DNA of 64,000 bases from Symsagittifera roscoffensis (GCF_963678635.1 NC_087071.1:30060141-30124140), one strand, 5' to 3'; shown: positions 45,001-55,239, numbered from the stretch's first letter. Notes: generated by a model not told the origin, from the letters alone. Translations and numbers: made by a program.

Positions 45001-45423
45001 ATGGAACAATATTATGCAAAGCAAGCTTCACTTCCTCATTTCTCTGGACACTACCGACAACGCGGCAGTGGATTTGGCGCTTTGGCTGCTGGTATTGGTC
45101 GTGTTGCTATACCGTTTGCACGACGGGTTATTCTACCGGCTGCGAAAAAACTGGGCAGAGAACTTTTGATGAGTGCAGCGCCAGAACTAATTGATGTCGC
45201 TATGAAAAAGAAGTCTCCTAAACAAGCATTGAAAAACACTGTCACAAAAACTGCAAGAAAACAACTCGGTGGTGGTATACGAAGTCGTCGAAAGACACCA
45301 ATGAATGGATTACGAAGAAGAAGGTCAGTAGGGGCTCGCAAAAGAAAAACAACCATTCGAAGAAAAACCAGACCAGTGAGAAGTCGAGCAGATTTTTTCT
45401 CAAACATAAAAAATGATCGCTAA
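45001..45423 (+). CDS. pVI/pX-like virion protein
   Basis: 140 codons, intact. A Gly/Gln-rich start (HYRQRGSGFGALAAGIGRVAIPFARR) leads into an amphipathic, possibly membrane-active helix. The second half is extremely basic (RRRRSVGARKRKTTIRRKTR). This combination matches the adenovirus pX/pVI-like proteins of Polintons, which line the capsid or condense DNA and are cut by the element's protease. GG near residues 90-91 (QLGGGIRS) is a possible protease site. It overlaps the MCP gene by 11 nt. Confidence 0.78.
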   Translation: MEQYYAKQASLPHFSGHYRQRGSGFGALAAGIGRVAIPFARRVILPAAKKLGRELLMSAAPELIDVAMKKKSPKQALKNTVTKTARKQLGGGIRSRRKTPMNGLRRRRSVGARKRKTTIRRKTRPVRSRADFFSNIKNDR

Positions 45424-46720
45424 TTTGTTACCCAATGAAGCTACCCATAGCTCTCTGGATTTGTTTGAAAAACAACCTCTTTTGATTACTTTTGAAAACG
45501 CTTTTGATCAAAAAATTGGACCTGTCTATTCACCTAATGGACCAATGCTTGAATTTGAAATCACCGGTGACCGTAATAATTTTGTTGACCTGCAAAAAAT
45601 TTATTTGGAAATACGATGCAAAGTAACGCAATCAAGTGGATCTGATCTGCGATACGACAACACTGATCCTACTGTGTCTGATTCACCGTTCCTCGTAAAC
45701 AACTCCCTGTATTCCCTTTTCTCTGACTTTACCCTCTCTGCTAATGGACTCAAAATCTCAAATGCCAATAGTAATTTTGCGCATAAAAGCTTTATTGGAA
45801 CAGAATTTTCTAACAGCAAAGGAGCCAAGGACTCATGGCTTAAGTGTCAGGGATATCGTTTTGAAAACAATCCCGCTGCAATAGATGCAGCTGATTTCAC
45901 ATCTCAACGAGAACTGGTCCGTGAATCGAGGGAAATTTGGTTCTATGGACCCGCTGGAGTTGATTTTTTCACATGTGACAAGCATTTGTTGAGCGGTGTT
46001 ACCCTCAGACTTTCCTACAGACGTTCTCATGAAGACTTTCTCATTATATCGGAAGATGCTGCCAAGCATTACAAGCTGCAAATACTCGAAGCGAACCTAT
46101 ATGTTAGAAAAATGACTGTGACCGACCATGTGCTCTCTGCCATTGAATCAACTTTGCTCAAAACTCCTGCGAACTACCCATATCAAGAAGAAATTACAAA
46201 AACATTTCTTGCAACAGCTGGTCAGCGCAGCTGGCAACAGGAAGATATTTTTGCTCGTGAACCGGTGAGACAAATTATCATAGCATTGAACACAAATAAT
46301 GCATTTCTAGGAACAAACCGAACGAATCCTTTTCATTATCAAAAATTTGGACTGGAGCAAGTTACTTTGAGACGAAATGGTTTACCAATAGCAAGTACAC
46401 CAATCAGTACACAAGATCATAAACATCTCTTCTTCAACACACTATCAGCGCTGGGTTTGTTGCACTGCGGGCTGGGAATCACTCTGGATAACTACCAACA
46501 GCACTTTATTATGTGTTTTGATCTCACTAGCACACAGCAGGCAGCTCATGACTTCTTGCATCCAGAACTTACTAACTGCTCAGTTTCACTCGATCTTCAA
46601 TTCTCAAACGCTTTGACAGCAAACCTGGAAATTTTCGTTTGGGGTATACGCTCATCCAATGTATTTATTACCTCCGACCGCAAAGTTACAAAGAACGTCC
46701 TTCCCATTTCGACAGTCTGA
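45413..46720 (+). CDS. Major capsid protein (double jelly-roll, F54H12.2-like)
   Basis: 435 codons, intact. It matches the C. elegans F54H12.2-like family, the Polinton hexon. Features are LDLFEKQPLL near the start, FVDLQKIYLEI strand, NSLYSLFSDFTLSANG, then a second jelly roll with YKLQILEANLYVRKM, RQIIIALNTNNAFLG, NPFHYQKFGLEQVTL and a C-terminal SLDLQFSNALTANLEIFVW. The length is in the family range. It forms the icosahedral shell and is followed after 2 nt by the protease gene. Confidence 0.93.
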   Translation: MIANLLPNEATHSSLDLFEKQPLLITFENAFDQKIGPVYSPNGPMLEFEITGDRNNFVDLQKIYLEIRCKVTQSSGSDLRYDNTDPTVSDSPFLVNNSLYSLFSDFTLSANGLKISNANSNFAHKSFIGTEFSNSKGAKDSWLKCQGYRFENNPAAIDAADFTSQRELVRESREIWFYGPAGVDFFTCDKHLLSGVTLRLSYRRSHEDFLIISEDAAKHYKLQILEANLYVRKMTVTDHVLSAIESTLLKTPANYPYQEEITKTFLATAGQRSWQQEDIFAREPVRQIIIALNTNNAFLGTNRTNPFHYQKFGLEQVTLRRNGLPIASTPISTQDHKHLFFNTLSALGLLHCGLGITLDNYQQHFIMCFDLTSTQQAAHDFLHPELTNCSVSLDLQFSNALTANLEIFVWGIRSSNVFITSDRKVTKNVLPISTV

Positions 46721-46722
46721 AA

Positions 46723-47169
46723 ATGGATGAAGTCCAGTTGCAGGACCTCATTCAGAATTGTAAACATCTGAAATATAAGTTTTTTGGAGTATTTGCAGCC
46801 GACAATTTTCCATCTCACATCCCAAACAACATCTTTATGATTGTGAACACTTCAAAATCAGATTCTCCGGGGACACATTGGATTGTGAAATGCAACAGAA
46901 GAAACGTTTTATACTTCGCTGATCCTCTCGGTCTTCCTCTCTGGCAGTACACCAATCTGTATAAACGATTGAACGAGAATTTTCATCAAGTGACTGAATT
47001 GATGACAAACTTTCCCATGCAAGACTCAAACTCTACCATGTGCGGTTCTTTTTGTATTTATATTGCACATTTGATTTTTGATAAAAACTTTAATGGTGAT
47101 GCTTCTGATTTTGTTTATATAACTGATCATGTTTTGAAACGTTTCCTAACTCACATGCTTACCCATTAA
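46723..47169 (+). CDS. Adenain/Ulp1-like cysteine protease
   Basis: 148 codons from ATG 46723. The catalytic set is visible: His52 in GTHWIVK, Asp67 in FADPLG, Gln100 in FPMQDSNS (oxyanion) and Cys107 in TMCGSFC. Size and order match adenovirus-type maturation proteases of Polintons, which cleave capsid precursors. Intact. Earlier in-frame codons in the MCP region are non-ATG and unnecessary. It is the last gene of the plus-strand block. Confidence 0.92.
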   Translation: MDEVQLQDLIQNCKHLKYKFFGVFAADNFPSHIPNNIFMIVNTSKSDSPGTHWIVKCNRRNVLYFADPLGLPLWQYTNLYKRLNENFHQVTELMTNFPMQDSNSTMCGSFCIYIAHLIFDKNFNGDASDFVYITDHVLKRFLTHMLTH

Positions 47170-48109
47170 CTAACCATTTAATATGGTTGATATATACATT
47201 TTACAATTTAATTTTGAACAATACATTCTTTTAGTAATTGAAATTTTACCCAATTGTTAACTGAATAGCAGTAATTCGAGAAGTTAAGCTTTTTATCAAA
47301 GTGAGAAAAAAAGTACAAAATCGATCTATGGGGGATATCACCATACCAGCAACTGTTGCCTCCTTTCAGTACAATTTCCGGACGGGTTTCGAAACGCCGC
47401 CTCTCGGCTGAGAGTCGAGCGCCATGCGTTTTCCTCTACTCGGACCCCAAGAATTTTTGTTCTACTTCAATTTTATAGTAACAAGTTAGGTACAAGTCTT
47501 AGAAATGGTTGCAGCAAAATTAATGGGCACTTTTGGCTTTCATCAGTGTTCTCGTTTTTCAAGATCTTTAGCCACTTCAACTTATTAGCTCTTTCAATCT
47601 TTCTATAAAATCAAATTTTTGTCATAGATTTTAGACATCTTTCTATAAAATCAAAGTTTTTGTCATAGATTTTAGACGTTTATTTTTCAGTCTCCTGTAG
47701 ACACGGAAAATGGAAATGTCAAAATTTCCAAGCCAATTTCGTCATTTTGAAGTTTTCAATGTTCCATAATTTTTCTTTGTTTTTACCTTCAGTTGGCTGA
47801 ACGAAATTTTTCATTCTTATTTTGGTCAAATTTATTATTAATTTTTGCCTAAATAGAGGTGGCGGCCGCCGCACTTGACGAATTTTCCTTTCTTCGAGAT
47901 TCAGCAATAAAACATGCGTTTTTGAAGGAAATCGTTCACCGCAGGCAACAGTTAAGCTACGCTGCCAAAATCTTGTGCTTTCCTATATACCATATAGTTT
48001 GGTCGCATATAATAGGTATATAACGTCATTTTACATGTAAAGAAACCAATACCCCCAAACTTTAGAAGGGAAAACATGCACCGACTAAAACTTAATTCCA
48101 TTCCCGTTT
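47170..48109. other. Right subterminal non-coding region
   Basis: No ORF of note. Two 41-bp direct repeats (CTTTCTATAAAATCAAA...TTTTAGAC) lie at about 47598-47680. A minus-strand tRNA-like stretch is at about 47370-47460. AATAAA occurs at about 47908 and could end the late transcript. Confidence 0.5.
47370..47460 (-). repeat. tRNA-like sequence inside the Polinton
   Basis: On the minus strand, TCCGAGTAGAGGAAAACGC resembles the A box of Ser/Leu-type tRNAs and GGCGTTTCGAAACCC a B box. Stems pair only partly, so it is a tRNA-derived fragment at most. Confidence 0.3.
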
Positions 48110-48375
48110 CCACAACGTTCAGTGGGAATACTCAATAATATACCGAAGTTTTACATGAGGACTATTAGGTATAAAATTATACATGGTGACAATTAGGAAT
48201 ATTACATAGTGAACATTAGGTATAAAATTATACATGGTGACAATTAGGATTATTACATGGTGACCATTGCTGATCATTTAATACATGGTGACCATTATGA
48301 TTTATACCTAATGGTCTTCCATGTATGACAACCCCCCCCCCCCCCCCGACCCTAACGCACTATATGCATACTACT
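48110..48375 (-). repeat. Right terminal inverted repeat
   Basis: Complement of 37463-37675 but about 51 bp longer. One extra internal unit (ATGTTCACTATGTAATATTCC...) is present. A 15-17-nt C tract mirrors the left G tract. The sequence ends GCATACTACT. Confidence 0.95.
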
Positions 48376-48381
48376 GACTCA
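48376..48381 (+). repeat. Target-site duplication, right (GACTCA)
   Basis: Identical to 37457-37462. After it the host repeat resumes (TCAGG-TTTTTGTTACATCATC), matching 49823 onward. Confidence 0.95.
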
Positions 48382-49310
48382 TCAGGTTTTTGTTACATCA
48401 TCTGGTATCTCAATAAATAGTGATTGTTTTAAACAGACATGAACTTCGAAGTTGCTCAACGTTGAAAAATACGTTTATAAATCTATGCTTGAGCTGTACT
48501 TCATACGATACGTACAACTCAACAAGGTCTTGTTAAATAGTGATTTTTTGATAAGACATGAACTTGGAAGTTGCTCAACGTTGAAAAATACGTTTATAAA
48601 ACTATGCTTGTTCGAAATTGAACGTATCGTATGAAGTACAACTCAACAAAGTCTTGTTAAATAGTGATTTTTTGATAAGACATGAACTTGGAAGTTGCTC
48701 AACGTTGAAAAATACGTTAATAAAACTATGCTTGTTCGAAATTGTACGTATGGTATGAAGTACAACTCATCAAGGTCTTGTTATATTATCGAAGTTATTT
48801 TATTGAACTTGGAACATGCTCAACATTAAAAAATCCGTTTAGAAAACTATGCTTGTTCGAAATTGTACGTATCGCATGAAGTACAACTCAACAAGGACTT
48901 GTTAAATAGTGACTTTTTGATAAGACCTGAACTTGGAAGTTGCTCAACGTTGAAAAATACGTTTATAAAACCAGGCATGTTCGAAATTGTTCGTATTGTA
49001 TGAAGTACAACTCATCATTATCTTGTTATATTAACTTCTGTACCATTATCGAAGGATATTTGCTCAAAAACATGAATTAATTGAAGTATGACTTATCAAC
49101 ATCACATTACATCATCTGCTATCTCAATAGATTTCTGACCATAAAAATAAGCATTGTTCAGTTTCGCTTAATCCAGAGCGACGAACTTGAACGATGAGTG
49201 CAGCCACCCAGTCATGTTGTTATCTTTCAAGTAAGCGAAAGCTATGTATGCTCTGTTCGGCGGATAGCTTACAAATCCTAAGACGTTTACGAACCTTAAA
49301 AAACCAAGAA
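48382..49310. repeat. Host repeat resumed, with five 122-bp tandem units
   Basis: GAACTT(C/G)GAAGTTGCTCAACGTTGAAAAATACG begins units at about 48441, 48560, 48684, 48805 and 48929, spacing 119-124 bp. The paralogous copy at 49876 has one unit, so the array expanded in this copy. It ends with AAGCGAAAGCTATGTATGCTC (also at 50235). Confidence 0.85.
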
Positions 49311-50310
49311 TACATAGTCTGTCTTATGAGTACCATATTTCAACATTTGCACCCGAGTGGCTCTGTCAATATTCTAGTAACCACCAAAAAAATTATGAAA
49401 TGTCAAAAAACACTATCGAAATAGTTTTAATTCTAATTTCCTATTGTATCAATGCATGCATGAGAAAAGATTGGGCTGCGCTGTTTTTCTGTACAATGTT
49501 TTCTCAAATCAGAGCGGAAGTTAGCTTTTAATGGGACAATACATAACCACTATTTCACCGTTGGAGGCCCAACAGATTAAATGAGAAGCGGGTTCAACTG
49601 AGAAGCGGGGTTGGGGGTGGGGGACTTTGTTTGAAAATCAAAATCGTGTTCAAATTTTCTTCATAATTTTTAATATGACTCATGAAGGCCATCTTATTAC
49701 ATCATCAGATATCTCAAAAACTGTAATTTTTTGGCCATAAAATGAACATGAAAACTGTTTAACATCGAAAAGTTTGAATACAACTGGGCGTTGTTCGCTT
49801 TTTAGCTCTATGGTATGACTCATCAAATTTTTGTTACATCATCTAGTATCTCACTAAATAGTGATTTTTTGAACATACATGAACTTGAAAGTTGCTCAAC
49901 GTTAAAAAAGACGTTTAAAAAGCTATGCTTGTTCGAAATTGTTCGTATCGTATGAAGTACAACTCATCAAGGTCTTGTTATATCATCTACTTTCTCAATA
50001 TTGAGTGATTTTTGCTCAAAAACATAAAATTTGATCAGCATCGAAAGTAGCTTTTCAAAAACTATTTTTTTTAAAAATCATGTGGAGTATGACTTATCAA
50101 GATCAAACTACATCATCTGCTATCTCAATAGATTTCTGACCATAAAAATAAGCAGTGTTCAGTTTCGCTTAATCCAGAGCGGTGAACGATTGAACGATGA
50201 GTGCAGCGGCCCAGTCATGTTGTTATCTTGCAAGTAAGCGAAAGCTATGTATGCTCTGCTCGGCGGATAGCTTACAAATCCTAAGACGTTTGCGACCCTT
50301 AAAAAACCAA
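49305..50310. repeat. Second copy of the host repeat (empty Polinton site)
   Basis: About 1-kb copy of the repeat that hosts the Polinton. At 49817-49822 it has one GACTCA in uninterrupted sequence, the pre-insertion state of the site. Confidence 0.88.
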
Positions 50311-50499
50311 GAATGACAGGCTAGGTTGAAAAACTTATAGAATTGAGTATCTGACGTCAGCCAGTCATCAGTTGAGACTCGTTTAGCGTTCTGTCACTTA
50401 GTGATTTCCGAGCAAATGATACATAGATGTTTTAATTGCGCTTTTGTGTGGGTCACTTAAAAGTATCTTACTAATCGGGAAAAAATGACATTAAGACAG

Positions 50500-50908
50500 A
50501 GACATTAAGAATATGACCGATAGCTCAACTGGGAAAAACTGAATGAGTTAAAACTTTGAGTCAATATAATTTTTTATGTGACCCACGCCAATTATGAGTC
50601 TATATAATTGCTAAGTGTTGCAAGCCAATTATGACGCAATAGCAGTACCAGTCAATTTGAAAAAAGAAATTTACCAACTGGCATGTCTCAATTTATAGAG
50701 CGGACGCATTTTAACTAGTCTACGAAAAAGTTCATTAAAAAAATTCGACCTTGCGCAGGTTCGAAGCCTCTAATTTTTTTGCGGGTCGCCGTTCCTACCT
50801 CTACGCTAGAGATCAAAGATACCTTGAAGCTAACGTGCTAATTCTAATATAATAGTCTATGTTAATATCCTCAGCATTAACTGTACTTAGTAGCTGGTTT
50901 TTGATCTT
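50500..50908 (-). repeat. Inverted copy of the dispersed left-array repeat
   Basis: On the minus strand it contains ATCAAAAACCAGCTACTAAGT, the A/B-box segment (50746-50828) and the CGCGTCATAACTGGCTTG-like block. It matches the family at 425-12745 and 25285-26140. Confidence 0.65.
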
Positions 50909-51032
50909 ATGCACATACTGCAATAAAAGAACACTTTCAAACACTAATATTTTCGACTTTGAACTATCTTTTCTGCAACCTAAGTCGAAAATATTAGTGT
51001 TTGAAAGTGTTATTTTATTGCAGTATGTGCAT
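50909..51032. repeat. Near-perfect 51-bp inverted repeat
   Basis: ATGCACATACTGCAATAAAA... (50909-50959) pairs with 50982-51032 with a single mismatch over 51 bp, loop 22 nt. A strong hairpin or foldback. Confidence 0.85.
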
Positions 51033-51308
51033 ACTTGTGTAAACAAAAAATTTCTGTACGAGATCTTGCCTACAAGACTATTCTGCCAGTTGTTGTTTTC
51101 TTAAAGCATATTTTTGGCGTAAGAGAAAATGTTTTCAGTTCGCATGTTATAAATTTGAGCTAGCTTTTTCGAAAAACCGCTTTTAACCATCAATGAAAAC
51201 AGCGGCAAAATCTTTATTTCAATCAGTTGACGCCTATGTTTTCGTAAAAAAATCAGGAGTTTTGGCTCTCACAAAAGCTCGGTTGTGACTGCACGCTCAT
51301 CAGAAATT

Positions 51309-51719
51309 ATGCGCTTGTTGGTTACAAGAACTTTCCATGAAAAAAAAATCATACGAGCAAACAAATTTAAACTTCATTTTGATCCTTTACACTTAATCAA
51401 AACATCAGCTGAAAATTATTTTATTGTTATGGGAAAACAAATATATTCTGGAAATATAAACTGTCTATATAGCAAACTTAATTATCGTTGGAAATCAGCA
51501 AAACATTTGCCTCTCAGTACAGTAGCAAACAATTCACATCCAATTATTAAACAATTCATCAACGATTACTCGGTCAATGCTGATACAAAAAGGCAGCAAA
51601 AGTTTGTTTATTGTGAACCAAAAACTTATATGAAATCAAGATTTTCTTCTGAGAAAAACGAAAAGAAACAAAACCGATCGTTAGGACGAGTTTGTGAATT
51701 TTCCATTGAAATATTTTAA
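51309..51719 (+). CDS. Orphan ORF, unrecognised
   Basis: 136 codons from ATG 51309. The composition is protein-like (KLHFDPLHLIKTSAENYFIVMGKQIY, then KLNYRWKSAKHLPLSTV) and lysine-rich. I recognise no family, signal peptide or membrane span. It sits alone between repeats. It could be a fragment of a transposon gene or an unannotated exon. Low confidence that it is expressed. Confidence 0.3.
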   Translation: MRLLVTRTFHEKKIIRANKFKLHFDPLHLIKTSAENYFIVMGKQIYSGNINCLYSKLNYRWKSAKHLPLSTVANNSHPIIKQFINDYSVNADTKRQQKFVYCEPKTYMKSRFSSEKNEKKQNRSLGRVCEFSIEIF

Positions 51720-53559
51720 GTCTTTAACCAACTTTTATAGTTTGGGTCATTTTTTGTTTTTAGAAGCCCATTACTCTTTGAGAAAGATCAGAACAAAAAA
51801 GTTCAGAAACCTGATAGAACTTTCGTTGCCTGTCATATTACAATTTTCTATGTTTATTCCGTAATAAGATTAGTCGTGACAAGTCAAAACTTCATTCATC
51901 GTTCAAATGATCCCTCAATCTTCATCACGTGATTTCTGTTCCACCGCTCTCCTAAAACAATTACAAAATTGAGACTCGTTCAAACAAGCAAAGAACTGAT
52001 TAGGTCTGATTATTGAAAGCATAGCCAACATTCGAACTTCACTAGTAGAAATACTTGGCGTTAAAACTCTTTGAATTTCAAAAACAATATATGACTGACA
52101 CATTTTTTTTGAAAAAAACCGATTTGAAAAAATTGAATCAATAGATAAATTCGCTGTTATTCCGCTGGGAAATGTTAGAAAACAAAATCCACTTTTTTAA
52201 ACTACAATCGTTCAGATTAATGGCGCCATTTCCGCCTTTTTAATTGGAGAGCAAATATACTTGAATTGAACTGCAAAATGAAATCAAAAATATCAAATTT
52301 GGCGTGCAGAAAATCATCAGGCCATAAATTAAGTTTGCCATAAGCGTCATCACTACGTCCAGGACAATTAAGTTGAATTAAGTTAAGATAAAAGTTAAGT
52401 TTAAAACGGTGATGGATTTGTGCCTACAAGAAAAAGGGACCTTATGGCCTGGTTGGTCTGCCATGCCATCCAATGACGTTTTATCTTTTTTCTGACACCG
52501 AAAGTTGAAGGAAATAACAAAACCCCGTCTTTTGCAACTCAGGTGAGTGATATAAGAGATAAAAATTTGGAAAAAAAATCAAAGAAAAGTCTCGTATAAT
52601 TTTCAGTTTGAGGAAAAGAAGACGAACAACTTATTGAAAACACGATCAGCACACACTCGCTGTGTTAAATAAGCATTCAGGAAAATTAATTGAGAAGCAA
52701 CTAAGGCGATAATACTTGAGTAAACGCGCGTTGAGCAGAAAAATTAACTGCCGTTATGAAATTAACTGCTGAAATTCTAAAAATTTTACCGCTCCGAAAA
52801 CGTGACAGCGACAACTCGCAACAAAAGACAAAAAATAAAGAACGCGACAATTCTGTTGGCAAGCTCGCATCACGTTGAGTACTTCTCGGGTTGTCTTTTA
52901 AGGCGAGCTGTCTTTCAACGCGAATAGTCCATCAATTCGAGTATTTTATTGCCAGATGTTGCATTACTTCCGGAAACACAACAAAAGGATTAAATTCGAT
53001 TTTCAACTTCATACGACGCAAAATTAGGTCAATTAGCCGATAAAACATAAACCAGAACCATTTAGGCCCAAAATAGCTTTTAGGCGAAACAAAACAAAGA
53101 AGGAATTATATCAAATCAGAGTCAGTCAACTGACAAAAAAAACATAGCCAACTGACAGTTGGAAAAGAGTAATGAACGCAAAGAAACAAAACATATTGAC
53201 TCTTGTTTTTTTGAAAAAAATGTCAACATTCGAAATTCGAAGAAAATAGATGACCTTAAACCTCTCTCAATTTATAAAACAATTTATCATTGAAAACTTT
53301 TAGATATATATAATCCAATGTGAGAAAACTTTATCAAAAAAAGAAATTTCTATTCCGCTGGAAAATCTGAAAATTAAATTCCAATTTCGAATCTAGAAGT
53401 CGATCAAGTTTTTCGTGAATTTCCACTTTAGCTGTTCGATAGTGGAATTTGCCTTCCTTTTACACAAAGGCAAAGCTGCGCTTCGCAAACACTTGCAAGA
53501 ACACGACCACCAAGCACCTCTATCAAGTTAACTAGGAAGTAGAACATAGCCTCGAATTA

Positions 53560-53660
53560 GCAAAAACTCGGCTACCTGTAGGATTCGAATCTGCGACCTA
53601 CAGCAATCATGAGATTTTGAGTATCACGCACTAGCCCCTCAAGCTTAACAACCGACAAAC
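53560..53660 (-). repeat. SINE head, tRNA-like (CAA-type loop)
   Basis: On the minus strand, GGGGCTAGTGCGTGATACTCAAAATCTC (A box and anticodon-like loop ACTCAAAATC) is followed by a T-arm-like CTGTAGG...GATTCGAATCCTACAG (B box). It is tRNA-derived. The body of the repeat lies on the low-coordinate side. Confidence 0.55.
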
Positions 53661-54947
53661 ACTAGTCACGATTAAAGCAGCTAAATATGCTAACAAATTG
53701 TCAATGCGATTCAGCACCCAATACAAATAGACTCACTTTTGCAATTAATTTTGAATGAAAACAAACTGAAGGCATCCACACTAACTTTGCATGTATCAAA
53801 TCGCAAAGCATAAAGCCACATTATGTATAAATTATACATTTCAATATATTGAGTTGAAAAAATTTCTGAATCAAGTTTTTATTATTGTGGTGCTGTTTGA
53901 AACGAAAAGCTTTTTTCGGTTCATTTGATGAATCAAAAATGCATCAACTATGTTAATTTATTAGTATTCGAATGTCTAAGCACATTCTATCAAAAAGCTG
54001 TAAAGGTGCCCCACCATTATTGGGGTAGCCACACCATAGAAGTGCCGCACCAATATTTGCGACTTAGGTTCGAAAAAAAGAAGGTTCGTACTAATACACT
54101 AGCTTCGCAAATATAAACAATGGAAATGCGCTGAGCTTTTTCCTGAAAAAAAAACTAACAAAAAACCCAAGACCTATATAACAGTCTTCACTACGTTCAT
54201 TACTCTTCATCAAAAACGCTTTCAATGACATCGGAAACTGCTTCTAGCGAAATACAATTCAATGAGCAAGTAAGCCAAGAAAATAATCAGAACATCCAGA
54301 GGTCGAATTTTTTTTGAAACTGAATAGTTTCAGATTCGAAAACAAAACAGATTGCAGTGTCGGAGAAGTTAAGAAATTTGAAGTTATTGTTAAACAAGCT
54401 ATCAAATTATACATTGGATTAAATAGCACTTTTATAGCACTTTTTTTGCGACTCGTGTTGGAAAACAAGTTGCATCGCACTAAATTCTACGCTCCGCTTG
54501 CGCTAAAAACATAGCCAACCGACAGTTGGAAGTGTCAAAGTTAGCAAAAAACAGAAAAAACGGACTTTTCTTCCAAAAAATTGTTAAAATTTCGAGCTTT
54601 TTAGTAAAAGGATATGCCTTTCAAGCGCTTCAAAACTCAAGAAAAATTTATGATTGACACTTTTTTATGACATTAACCTAATTTCAGAAACCTGGTTCAT
54701 TAGATAATTATTTATTCTGCTTGGAAATCTATAAAATTAAAATTCACTTTCAAGACCTTCACTGCTCGATAGTGGAAAGTACCCTCTTTTTAACAATAGA
54801 ACTGAACGTTTCACCACCATCAATGACACTTAATTAGGTACAAGATGTGAGAAATAATTAACTAACATCCTTATTTTCGAGCTGTGCTGGTAACTCTAGA
54901 GTTTTTGCACGCATATACTTTTACGGAAACAAAAAAAAGAAAAATAA

Positions 54948-54988
54948 TAGCTAGCTAGCTTGCTTGCTCGCTCGCTCTCTCTCTCTCT
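54948..54988. repeat. Graded microsatellite
   Basis: GCTAGCTAGCTTGCTTGCTCGCTCGCTCTCTC... changes stepwise from GCTA to GCTT to GCTC to TC, a fossil of successive slippage and substitution. Confidence 0.8.
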
Positions 54989-55119
54989 CTACGGGGTTCG
55001 TATGATTAATGTCGCGTGAATTTATAAACTGCTTACAACTTGATTTGATTGTACATGAACTATTAATTAATTGAAAAGACATACAGAACCAACAACAAAT
55101 GTAAAAATTTAATTTTGCC

Positions 55120-55239
55120 TTAAACATTGTAGGTAGACGCAGATGTAGTTCCCCCATGTCCCGTCCAGTTAGTGTGATGAAATTGTCCTCTGGAGTCTAG
55201 AAGTTCGTAAGTGTGCGCACCAAAGTAGTCCCGCTGAGC
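55120..55239 (-). CDS. Pgd: 6-phosphogluconate dehydrogenase, last exon
   Basis: Exon of 40 codons including the TAA. Minus-strand acceptor ...GCTGTAG precedes GCTCAGCGG. It encodes [14 protein letters not shown], the C-terminal substrate-binding tail with the Arg and His that contact the phosphate of 6-phosphogluconate, and NWTGHGG near the end. 6PGD oxidatively decarboxylates 6-phosphogluconate to ribulose 5-phosphate with NADP+ in the cytosolic pentose phosphate pathway. The reading frame joins exactly with the exon at 55586-55641. Confidence 0.97.
   Translation of the reverse strand, partial: AQRDYFGAHTYELLDSRGQFHHTNWTGHGGTTSASTYNV

Larger units (their letters stand above)
37463..48375 (+). 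mobile_element. Compact Polinton/Maverick element lacking PolB
   Basis: A 10.9-kb element starting AGTAGTATGC and ending GCATACTACT, with long terminal inverted repeats and 6-bp duplications (GACTCA at 37457-37462 and 48376-48381). AG/CT ends and 6-bp duplications are the Polinton hallmark. It carries the morphogenesis set (ATPase, penton-like and major capsid proteins, pVI/pX-like protein, adenain-type protease) and a retroviral-type integrase, all on the plus strand. Most Polintons are 15-20 kb and encode a protein-primed polymerase B. None is visible here. The left arm instead encodes a possible HUH endonuclease, an exonuclease-like protein and small proteins. Two homopolymer-associated frameshifts (exonuclease-like gene and integrase) are the only lesions seen. 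Confidence 0.95.
51720..55119. repeat. Cluster of SINE-like repeats 3' of the Pgd gene
   Basis: Copies of one family recur: AACATAGCCAACTGACAGTTGG (53143, 54517), CTGTTCGATAGTGGAATTTGCC (53432, 54760), and a tRNA-like head at 53560-53660 (minus). The compound microsatellite GCTA/GCTT/GCTC/TC is at 54948-54988. No gene seen. Confidence 0.6.

Noticed and set aside
45051-45407. 118-codon minus-strand ORF opposite the pVI/pX-like gene
   Set aside because: Shadow of an arginine-rich gene; hydrophobic composition is the complement of its codons.
47370-47460. A functional tRNA gene inside the Polinton
   Set aside because: A/B-box-like motifs exist but acceptor and D stems do not pair properly.
48441-49050. 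CRISPR-like array
   Set aside because: Units of about 122 bp are contiguous without unique spacers; ordinary tandem repeat in a eukaryotic genome.
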